Shown here: positions 1 through 5,920 of the stretch, in pieces | How the letters are laid out: the number at the start of each line of letters is the position of its first letter | Position numbering within the stretch: position 1 is the stretch's first letter | Source: Lautropia sp. | GTDB taxonomy: Bacteria > Pseudomonadota > Gammaproteobacteria > Burkholderiales > Burkholderiaceae_E | Reading direction: 5' to 3' | DNA: 5,920 bases | NCBI GenBank assembly: GCA_013813615.1 | Contig: JACCRJ010000448.1 | Span: 1-5,920 of the forward strand | Program-made: the position numbers and the translations under genes | The notes under the pieces: generated by a model | Databases searched by the model: none | The model's input: only the letters and a program-made list of their open reading frames with translations | Told to the model about the DNA's origin: nothing

Positions 1-71
1 GCCGTGCCGGCCAGAAACTCCCGCACCTGCGCCAACGTCACGTGCTTGCCTTCGTTCATCTCGATCACCAT
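1..71 (-). CDS. Transposase N-terminus, integrase-core type (partial, runs off left edge)
   Basis: Only the first 23 codons are inside the window. Reading leftward from ATG at 71 gives MVIEMNEGKHVTLAQVREFL followed by AGT. A second in-frame ATG at 59 gives a shorter start, and neither has a clear Shine-Dalgarno, so the start is open between them. The frame is closed upstream by a TGA at 123-125. From memory, the motif of 'LxQVRxFLxGT' close to the start is typical of a group of DDE/rve transposases whose N-terminal part continues with a helix-turn-helix region. The catalytic domain would lie left of the window. The direct repeats just behind the start agree with an insertion-element end. With so few residues the family call is tentative and no IS name can be given. 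Confidence 0.5.
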   Translation of the reverse strand, partial: MVIEMNEGKHVTLAQVREFLAGT

Positions 72-92
72 CGCCTGATGATCGATCCCGCC

Positions 93-158
93 ACCCCCCT
101 CCAGACTCAAACCATATTGGAATCACGTACCCCTCTCCAGACTCAAACCATATTGGAA
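93..158. repeat. Two 30-bp direct repeats, 29/30 identical, period 36 bp
   Basis: Copy one is 93-122 and copy two is 129-158. They differ only at 98 (c) versus 134 (t) and are separated by six bases (tcacgt). The shared core contains CCAGACTCAAACCATATTGG. The period of 36 bp is about three and a half helical turns. No third copy is visible rightward to 343. Repeated subterminal blocks of this kind are known as transposase-binding sites in some IS families such as IS21, which is the favoured reading given the adjacent transposase-like gene. Binding by a host regulator is the alternative. Confidence 0.85.
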
Positions 159-342
159 GAGACTGTAGGTTCCCCCCTGCCACCTCTGTAAGTATCATAG
201 GTGTCCAAAAGCTGCGACGAGGCGCCCGCCGGACAGCGGCGATCCCTGGATTTGTCCGCCCTCGCTACAAAGCCCGGCCATTCGCGCGCAAGGGTACCGC
301 TACAGCCTTCCCGTGCGGTCCTCGATAACGCAGGAGCTTCTT
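159..342. other. Non-coding leader between the IS end and the histidine kinase
   Basis: No credible gene is seen on either strand here. An open frame from GTG 201 has no ribosome binding site and runs into the kinase gene in another frame, so it is not called. The stretch should hold the promoter of the kinase gene, but no convincing -35/-10 pair is visible; TATCAT at 193-198 is at best a weak -10 candidate. If the insertion element ends within this stretch, it may have displaced the kinase's original promoter. Confidence 0.4.
331..336 (+). promoter_or_regulatory. Ribosome binding site that selects the TTG start at 343
   Basis: CAGGAG is followed by six bases and then TTG at 343-345. The GTG at 313, in the same frame, has no comparable purine-rich stretch in front of it. 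This site is therefore the main reason for placing the kinase start at 343. Confidence 0.7.
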
Positions 343-1638
343 TTGAACGACGGCTACGGAAATCTCGCAGACTACCTCGCGGCCCGGCGCCCCCACATTC
401 TCGATGCTTGGCGAAAAGCGGTGACGAGAGACCCGCACCTCACGAGCGGAAGCGCAATGCCGCGAGCTGAGCTATATGACCATATCCCTGCGATGCTTTC
501 ATCGTTCGAGCGCCGGCTTCGGAGTCACGGCGGTAAGCTGGAGAACGGTCCGCAGGATGGGAACCTACCGCAGGACGCGGCTGCACATGGGCTGCACCGC
601 TGGCAGCAGGGTTACGACCTGCGCGACGTCACGGGCGAACTGGGACGACTGAACGAATGCGTGGTGGCCGAACTGAACAACTACGAGAACGCTTGTCCTG
701 GAACAACGAGCGAGGTCATGCGGGGCGCCCGCTGCGTCTGGGCTCAGGCCTGTACCGAAGGGATTTCGGCAAGCGTCATACAGTACTATCGTCTGCGGCA
801 GATGGAGGCGGCCGGCCACGTGTCTGAGTTGGAGGCAGCCCTGGAAGCCGTTAGGGAATTGGAGAGCCAGCGAGCCGAGCTGTGGTGGCAGGCTGCGCAC
901 GATCTGAGGGGCAACCTGAGCGTCGTTGCAACCGCAACGGCCGGGCTCGCGACGAGTCAGGCGCGCCCCTCCGGCCAAGAGGCCTTCCTGCGGCTGCTTC
1001 AACGCAACGTAGGGTCGCTCAAAAATCTGCTGGACGACGTAACGAGCCTTGCCAGATTACAGGCTGGCCGGGAAGTGCGGCAGTTGGCCGAAGTGGACAT
1101 ATCTGAGACGCTGAAGGAACTGTGCGAAGGGCTCAATCATCAGGCGAAGGATAAGGGACTTGTCCTGCGTTGTTGGGGGCCCACTCCGATGGTCGTTGAA
1201 GCAGACGCAGTAAAGGTCCGCCGGCTCGCCCAGAACCTCCTGTTGAACGCCATCAAGTACACATCCCTGGGGCGGGTGACTATGCGTTGGGGGGACAGCG
1301 GCAGTGACGACACCAAACGGTGGGCGCTGACCGTCCAGGACACCGGACCCGGCTTCATGGCGGGTGTCGTCCCTACAATGGCGGGGGCACTGGAAGTGGC
1401 AACGAATCTACTGGAGCGAAACGAGGCAGGGGCGCTTGATGCCCTCACTCCCCCGCAGCCGCCACGAAGGCCCTCAGCGTCTGACGCTCCGCGATCATCG
1501 GCGCATGTCCCGGGTGAGGGCATCGGCTTGTCGATTGTGAAGCGCCTGTGCGAGCTTCTGGACGCCACCATGGAATTCTCCTCCGCAGAAGGCCGTGGGA
1601 CGACTTTCCGAATCCTGCTGCCACGGCGGTATCCTTGA
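343..1638 (+). CDS. Soluble sensor histidine kinase with RsbRD_N-like sensor domain
   Basis: Predicted orphan histidine kinase of 431 residues, starting at TTG 343; a GTG at 313 would add ten residues but lacks a ribosome binding site. No signal peptide or membrane segment is seen, so it should sense in the cytoplasm. Residues about 5-150 are helical and resemble the RsbRD_N sensory domain ('ILDAWRKAV', 'LYDHIPAMLSSFERRL', 'RWQQGYDLRDV'). Residues about 150-182 look like a coiled coil leading to the H-box AAHDLRGNL, with the phosphoacceptor His at 186. The HATPase domain has an N-box (LLLNAIKYT, Asn302), a G1 box (DTGPGF, Asp333) and a G2 box (GEGIGLSIV from Gly391), and it ends in GTTFRILLPRR. 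All catalytic motifs are intact. The ATP lid between G1 and G2 is long, Pro/Ser-rich and has no F-box. There is no receiver domain and no response regulator gene beside it. Its base composition is visibly lower in GC than the transport operon, and it sits next to a probable mobile element, so it may have been acquired. The input signal and partner are unknown. Confidence 0.88.
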   Translation: MNDGYGNLADYLAARRPHILDAWRKAVTRDPHLTSGSAMPRAELYDHIPAMLSSFERRLRSHGGKLENGPQDGNLPQDAAAHGLHRWQQGYDLRDVTGELGRLNECVVAELNNYENACPGTTSEVMRGARCVWAQACTEGISASVIQYYRLRQMEAAGHVSELEAALEAVRELESQRAELWWQAAHDLRGNLSVVATATAGLATSQARPSGQEAFLRLLQRNVGSLKNLLDDVTSLARLQAGREVRQLAEVDISETLKELCEGLNHQAKDKGLVLRCWGPTPMVVEADAVKVRRLAQNLLLNAIKYTSLGRVTMRWGDSGSDDTKRWALTVQDTGPGFMAGVVPTMAGALEVATNLLERNEAGALDALTPPQPPRRPSASDAPRSSAHVPGEGIGLSIVKRLCELLDATMEFSSAEGRGTTFRILLPRRYP

Positions 1639-1783
1639 AGTCAGCATTTTGGGGAAGTGGTTTGGGGCAGTCCATTCAACGTAACGCCTTGTTCCCTATG
1701 AAGAAACAGCATCCGTCGGCCCACGGGTAACCCACCACTAGGCAACCGAGATGCAAGTGCAGTAGCCTTCAGTCACGTTTGAC
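1639..1783. other. Intergenic region upstream of the universal stress gene
   Basis: These 145 bases separate the histidine kinase stop from the ribosome binding site of the stress protein. No intrinsic terminator (GC-rich stem followed by a T run) is seen, and no clear promoter or FNR-type TTGAT-N4-ATCAA palindrome is present. The only symmetry noticed is a short GGGTAACCC at 1725-1733. Read-through from the kinase gene is therefore possible, but an undetected promoter is equally possible. Confidence 0.4.
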
Positions 1784-1789
1784 AGGAGG
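1784..1789 (+). promoter_or_regulatory. Strong ribosome binding site of the universal stress gene
   Basis: AGGAGG lies six bases before ATG 1796. This spacing favours ATG 1796 over the in-frame TTG at 1790, which overlaps the end of the site. It suggests efficient translation. Confidence 0.85.
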
Positions 1790-1795
1790 TTGATC

Positions 1796-2242
1796 ATGTA
1801 CGGACATATCCTGATTGCAACGGACGGTTCGACCCTGGCCGAGAAAGCGGTCAGCTGCGGCACCAAGCTTGCAGCCGCGCTGGGCGCGAAGTTGACGGTG
1901 GCCCACGTGGGCGCACCCTACGCGCCGCCGCTCTACGCCGGCGACTTCGTTCCGAGCACCTTCCTGTCATCCGACGAGCACGAAGCCAGGGTCCGCGAAG
2001 CCGCGGACGAGATCCTCAAGCGGGCAGCCGCCCATGCGGCGCGGGAGAACGTTCCCTGCAACACCGCTTTCGCGGTAGCAAACCATCCGTACGAGGGCGT
2101 GCTGGAGATCGCCCAGCGCAACCAGTGCGACTTGATCGTGATGGCTTCGCATGGGCGCACCGGCTGGAGCGCGGTGCTCCTGGGCAGCGAGACCCAGAAG
2201 ATGCTGGCCCACAGCCCGGTCGGGGTCCTGGTGGTCCGCTGA
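1796..2242 (+). CDS. Universal stress protein, single UspA domain
   Basis: Small cytoplasmic protein of 148 residues, the usual length for a single-domain UspA-family protein. The first strand is followed by the conserved Asp in ILIATDGS (Asp10), which faces the nucleotide in ATP-binding members. The C-terminal ATP loop is ASHG (117-120), nine residues, then Gly-Ser (130-131). This matches the family pattern G-2x-G-9x-G-S except that the first Gly is Ala, a common change in proteobacteria. The protein ends in the typical strand PVGVLVVR. These residues suggest an ATP-binding, dimeric member, but the biochemical role of such proteins is generally modulatory and not defined by sequence. It lies 157 bp after the histidine kinase in the same direction, so the two may share a stress or redox context. 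It converges with the kinase-transporter operon. The start is set by a strong AGGAGG. Confidence 0.95.
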   Translation: MYGHILIATDGSTLAEKAVSCGTKLAAALGAKLTVAHVGAPYAPPLYAGDFVPSTFLSSDEHEARVREAADEILKRAAAHAARENVPCNTAFAVANHPYEGVLEIAQRNQCDLIVMASHGRTGWSAVLLGSETQKMLAHSPVGVLVVR

Positions 2243-2244
2243 AC

Positions 2245-2274
2245 GCGGCACCTTGAACCGGTAACGCTTGCCGC
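2245..2274. terminator. Weak stem-loop between convergent genes
   Basis: GCGGCA (2245-2250) can pair with TGCCGC (2269-2274) around an 18-base loop. It lies in the short gap between two convergent genes, where a bidirectional terminator would be expected. The stem is short, the loop is long and no T run follows on either strand, so it is a poor intrinsic terminator and may not function as one. Confidence 0.2.
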
Positions 2275-2284
2275 CGGACCGTCC

Positions 2285-3271
2285 TCAGGCTGCCAGCAGC
2301 GCCAGGACCTCCTGGCGCCCCGGCAGGGCGGCCCGTCCGCCACTGCGGGTACACCGCAAGGCGGCTGCCGCCGAAGCAAACCGCAGCGCCTGCGGCAGGG
2401 ACTGCCCCTCAGCCAGCGCAAGCGCGTAGGCGCCATGAAAGGTATCGCCGGCGCCCAGGGTCTCGACCGCGACGACCGGGAAGGCCGGCAGATACGCCAC
2501 GCCGCGGTGCTCCTCCTGCCCCCCCACACCCGCCAGACCTTCGGGAGCCTCCTGGCGCTGCAGGATGGAACCTTCAGCCGACGCCGCGGCGTAGAGTACG
2601 CCGCGCTCGCCGAGGGTCACGGCGGCAAGCCGGGCGCCCGCTTCGACCAGTTTGCGCAACGCAGCCCGGGTCTCCTGCTCGTCCGGCGCGTGACCGAGCC
2701 ATTCCGCCCATCCGGGCTCCGAGAAGATCAGGTGATCCGCGACCGGCACCAGCGACCGCACCAGGCCGACGTTGCCCATCTCCGCGTCGAGGACGATCGG
2801 AATGCCGAGTCCACGGGCGCGCGCGGCCGCATGGCGGGCGCCGGCCGGCCAGCGGACGTCGATCAGCACCACGTCCGCATCCAGCGGCCGTTCCCCGATG
2901 AGCGTCTCGGGCGCCTCCAGCGCATTGCCGCGGTAGCTGACGATCAGCCGCTCGCCGCTGCCCTCCACGATGATGGCCGAATGCGACGAACGGGCGCCGG
3001 GTACGACGAAGCCGGGATCCGCGACCACGCCGGCGCTGCGCAGTTCGTCGGTGATACGGATGCCGGTCTCGTCGTCGCCGATCGGTCCCCAGAGCGAGAC
3101 CTCTCCGCCGAGCGCAGCGATCGCGCAGGCGGCGTTGGCCGCCATTCCGCCGACGCTGCGGTCATGGCGGGATGCGGTGACCTTGGTGGGCCGCACCGGG
3201 AAGGCATCGATCCGGTAGACCGAATCGAAGGCGGCGTGGCCGACGCAGATGACACGCCCGGGGCGAGTCAC
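2285..3271 (-). CDS. PfkB-family carbohydrate kinase, YihV-like
   Basis: Predicted ATP-dependent sugar kinase of 328 residues. The N-terminal substrate-side motif is GGMAANAACAIAALGG (41-56), followed by GPIGDDETG (62-70). The C-terminal PfkB signature is TLGAGDTFHG (271-280), with Asp276 as the predicted catalytic base and GAG as the anion hole. The blocks IDVRW (137-141), LDAEM (161-165), FSEPG (183-187) and LRCTRSGGRAALP (305-317) match, as I recall it, the Escherichia coli sulfofructose kinase YihV better than ribokinase or 1-phosphofructokinase. The closeness is not enough to assign that substrate, and no other sulfoglycolysis gene is seen. Residues about 236-257 look like an extra loop before the last motif, making the protein roughly 30 residues longer than YihV. 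The GTG start at 3271 is four bases after the ATPase stop, so it is very likely co-translated with the transporter genes. An upstream extension of the frame overlaps the ATPase gene and is not used. Substrate unknown. Confidence 0.88.
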   Translation of the reverse strand: MTRPGRVICVGHAAFDSVYRIDAFPVRPTKVTASRHDRSVGGMAANAACAIAALGGEVSLWGPIGDDETGIRITDELRSAGVVADPGFVVPGARSSHSAIIVEGSGERLIVSYRGNALEAPETLIGERPLDADVVLIDVRWPAGARHAAARARGLGIPIVLDAEMGNVGLVRSLVPVADHLIFSEPGWAEWLGHAPDEQETRAALRKLVEAGARLAAVTLGERGVLYAAASAEGSILQRQEAPEGLAGVGGQEEHRGVAYLPAFPVVAVETLGAGDTFHGAYALALAEGQSLPQALRFASAAAALRCTRSGGRAALPGRQEVLALLAA

Positions 3272-3275
3272 GTCG

Positions 3276-4100
<825 letters not shown>

Positions 4101-4125
4101 CCTGTCCATCCTGTTTGCTCTGTTG

Positions 4126-5184
4126 CTACCTTGCATGGCCTCTGGCGAGGTCCCGTTCCAGACGCTGACTGTACTTCGACATGGAGAAGCAGAAGATCCA
4201 GTAGATGACGATCGAGAACAGCAGCGCCTCGATGAAGTATTTCTTCCAGGCGAAATCGGCTTCCACCGATTTCTTGACGGCATAGGCGAAGTCGTAGATG
4301 GCGATGATCACCACCAGCGATGTGTCCTTGAACAGCGAGATGAAACTGTTGACGATCGGGGGGATGGAGATCTTCAGTGCCTGCGGCAGGATCACCAGGC
4401 GGACCGTCTTCCAGTACGGCAGCCCGAGCGCTTCGGCGGCCTCGTACTGTCCCTTCGGCACCGCCTGCATGCCGCCGCGCACCGCTTCCGCGAGATACGC
4501 GGCGACGAACAGGATGATCGCCACCTGCGCCCGCAGCAGCTGGTCGATCTGCCAGCCGACCGGCAGGAACAGGGCCAGCATGACGCTCGCCATGAACAGC
4601 ACGGTGATCAGCGGCACGCCGCGCACCACCTCGATGTAGATCACCGACAGGGACCGGATGATCGGCAGCGTCGAGCGCCGCCCCAGCGCCAGCAGGATGC
4701 CCAGCGGGAAGGCGAAGGCGATGCCGAAGATGGCCAGGATCAGCGTCACCGGCAGCCCCCCCCACTGTCCCGTGCGCACCGGCATCAGGCCCAGGCCCCC
4801 GGACATCAGCCAGAAGGTGAGCGCGATGCCGGCGGTCCAGACGAGGATGAGCGAGCGGTTCCAGAAGCGTTTGAAGCCGGAGACGATCAGCAGCGACACC
4901 AGCACGACGACGGCGATCGCCGGGCGCCATTGCTCCTCGTAAGGGTAGGTGCCGAACATCATGAAGCGGAACTTCTCCGCCACCACCGCCCAGCAGGCAC
5001 CCTGGCCGCGGACCGCGTCGCAGGCTTCCACCGGCTGGCGGCCCCACACGGCATTGATGAAGAGCCAGTTCACCGCCGGTGGAACCGCCCATACCAGCAA
5101 GCCGGCGCTGAGCAGGGTGAGCAGCGCGTTGAACGGCGAGGAGAACAGGTTCTCCTTCGCCCAGCGCAGCGGCCCGGCCTTCAT
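4126..5184 (-). CDS. aapM: Polar amino acid ABC transporter permease, AapM type
   Basis: Inner-membrane permease of 352 residues, within reach of the usual length of AapM/BztC proteins (about 350-430). Hydrophobic segments are seen at about 19-37, 88-104, 110-127, 146-168, 191-210, 219-232, 285-303 and 318-336. Between the first two, residues 40-85 form a loop with two Cys (55 and 64) that is likely periplasmic. The HisM/GlnP-type permease core occupies the C-terminal 210 residues. The EAA loop that docks on the ATPase is [20 protein letters not shown] (233-252), followed by LGL and then [17 protein letters not shown]. The start codon overlaps the stop of the upstream permease (ATGA, 5181-5184), with GGTGGAG just before it, so the two are translationally coupled. 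It should form a heterodimer with the AapQ-type protein. The name is based on family and order, and the transported amino acid is not proven. Confidence 0.92.
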   Translation of the reverse strand: MKAGPLRWAKENLFSSPFNALLTLLSAGLLVWAVPPAVNWLFINAVWGRQPVEACDAVRGQGACWAVVAEKFRFMMFGTYPYEEQWRPAIAVVVLVSLLIVSGFKRFWNRSLILVWTAGIALTFWLMSGGLGLMPVRTGQWGGLPVTLILAIFGIAFAFPLGILLALGRRSTLPIIRSLSVIYIEVVRGVPLITVLFMASVMLALFLPVGWQIDQLLRAQVAIILFVAAYLAEAVRGGMQAVPKGQYEAAEALGLPYWKTVRLVILPQALKISIPPIVNSFISLFKDTSLVVIIAIYDFAYAVKKSVEADFAWKKYFIEALLFSIVIYWIFCFSMSKYSQRLERDLARGHAR

Positions 5185-5920
5185 CGCTCCACCAGCCGCA
5201 CGCGGCTGTTGTAGATGTTCATCAGCAGCGCGATGATCAGGCTGATCACCAGGTAGACCGCCATCAGGATCGCGATCGCCTCGATCGCCTGGCCGGTCTG
5301 GTTCATGGAAGTGTTGGCCACCGACACCAGGTCCGGATAGCCGATGGCGACCGCCAGCGACGAGTTCTTGGTGAGGTTCAGGTACTGGCTCGTCATCGGC
5401 GGGATGATGACCCGCAGCGCCTGCGGCAGGGTCACCAGCCGCAGCCGCTGTCCGGCCATCAGCCCCAGCGCCTCCGCCGCTTCCGTCTGGCCCTTGTCGA
5501 CGGCGAGGATACCGCCACGGACGACCTCGGCGATGAATGCGGCGGTGTAGGTGGTGAGCCCGATCAGCAGCGCGGTGAATTCAGGCGAAATGTTCCTGCC
5601 GCCGCGCATGTCGAAGCCGGCGAGCTTGGGCACTTCCAGTTCCGTCGGTGCGCCGCCCACCCACCACGCGATCACCGGCAGCCCCAGTATCAGGGCCACC
5701 GCCGGCCAGCCGAGCGGCAGCTGCATGCCAGTCTCCTGCTGGCGCTTGCGGGCATAGTGGCGATAGAAGGCGAAGGCAACCAGACCGGCGAGAAAGGCGA
5801 CGCCAGCATACAGGTAGGCGGGATGCCACACCGGCCACGCAAAGCGCAGCCCGCGCTGGCTCAGGAACACCAGCCCGCCGATGTTGATGGCCTGGCGAAC
5901 CCCCGGCAGCAGTTCGGTCA
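5181..5920 (-). CDS. aapQ: Polar amino acid ABC transporter permease, AapQ type (C-terminal part, N-terminus beyond right edge)
   Basis: The reading frame is open to the window edge, giving 245 visible residues starting ...TELLPGVRQAINIGGLVFLS. A GTG at 5870 looks like a start if read alone, but the frame continues upstream with AapQ-like sequence, so the gene begins outside. AapQ proteins are about 400 residues, so roughly 150 are missing. Hydrophobic segments include PAYLYAGVAFLAGLVAFAF, VALILGLPVIAWWVG, the segment ending in TYTAAFIAE, and IAILMAVYLVISLIIALL. The EAA loop is EVVRGGILAVDKGQTEAAEA followed by LGL, then LPQALRVIIPPMTSQYL. That loop is clearly paralogous to the one in the AapM-type gene, as expected for a heterodimeric importer. 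The stop overlaps the next start by four bases. The solute-binding protein gene (AapJ) would be expected further upstream, outside the window. Confidence 0.9.
   Translation of the reverse strand, partial: TELLPGVRQAINIGGLVFLSQRGLRFAWPVWHPAYLYAGVAFLAGLVAFAFYRHYARKRQQETGMQLPLGWPAVALILGLPVIAWWVGGAPTELEVPKLAGFDMRGGRNISPEFTALLIGLTTYTAAFIAEVVRGGILAVDKGQTEAAEALGLMAGQRLRLVTLPQALRVIIPPMTSQYLNLTKNSSLAVAIGYPDLVSVANTSMNQTGQAIEAIAILMAVYLVISLIIALLMNIYNSRVRLVER

Larger units (their letters stand above)
1..158 (-). mobile_element. Probable end of an insertion sequence (outer boundary not resolved)
   Basis: This stretch combines the start of a transposase-like gene reading leftward with a pair of near-identical repeats behind it, an arrangement expected at the transposase-proximal end of an insertion sequence. 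The outer tip must lie somewhere between 158 and the start of the histidine kinase at 343. It cannot be placed, because the opposite terminus and any target duplication are outside the window. This is inference from layout, not from a recognised terminal inverted repeat. Confidence 0.42.

Noticed and set aside
93..158. A CRISPR array
   Set aside because: There are only two copies, the spacer is just 6 bp, no cas gene is present, and the position next to a transposase-like start explains the repeats better.
293..320. Short inverted repeat (ACCGC / GCGGT) in the kinase leader as a riboswitch or operator
   Set aside because: The stem is only five base pairs with a 14-base loop in GC-rich DNA, which is expected by chance. 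No conserved RNA motif is seen.
201..470. Small rightward open frame of 89 codons upstream of and overlapping the histidine kinase
   Set aside because: It has a GTG start without a ribosome binding site and Arg/Pro-rich composition, and it overlaps the start of a well-supported gene in another frame.
1725..1733. GGGTAACCC palindrome as an operator for the stress gene
   Set aside because: It is too short and has no flanking symmetry, and it is not a known binding-site pattern for this family.

Overview
This window comes from a GC-rich proteobacterium. The gene families and the layout fit a betaproteobacterium best, but the sequence alone does not fix the genus. It has two parts: an accessory-looking left third (about 1-1800), and a GC-rich metabolic and transport operon read leftward that fills the right part (2285 to the window end).

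Left part. Positions 1-71 hold the first 23 codons of a leftward gene that looks like the N-terminus of an integrase-core (DDE) transposase. Behind its start lie two nearly identical 30-bp direct repeats (93-122 and 129-158), placed as subterminal sites at the end of an insertion element would be. The next gene, rightward, is a soluble sensor histidine kinase (343-1638). It has an RsbRD_N-like helical sensor domain and a complete HisKA/HATPase core. Its best start is a TTG with a strong Shine-Dalgarno, not the upstream GTG. It has no response regulator beside it in this window. After a 157-bp gap comes a single-domain universal stress protein (1796-2242) with a near-perfect ribosome binding site.

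Right part. Reading leftward from the right edge are the C-terminal part of an AapQ-type permease, an AapM-type permease (ATGA overlap with AapQ), an AapP/GlnQ-type ATPase, and a PfkB-family sugar kinase resembling YihV. The kinase starts 4 bp after the ATPase stop. The three transport proteins form the membrane and motor parts of a polar amino acid importer (glutamate/glutamine/aspartate/asparagine type). The periplasmic binding protein (AapJ) is not in the window and probably lies upstream, beyond the right edge. The kinase appears to be translated from the same transcript, but its substrate cannot be read from the sequence. The operon converges on the universal stress gene across about 42 bp that hold at most a weak stem-loop.

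The points most worth a second look are the kinase joined to an amino acid importer, the histidine kinase with its long Pro/Ser-rich ATP lid and no F-box, and the repeat pair at the transposon end just upstream of that kinase. I see no convincing undescribed system. Every gene belongs to a known family.
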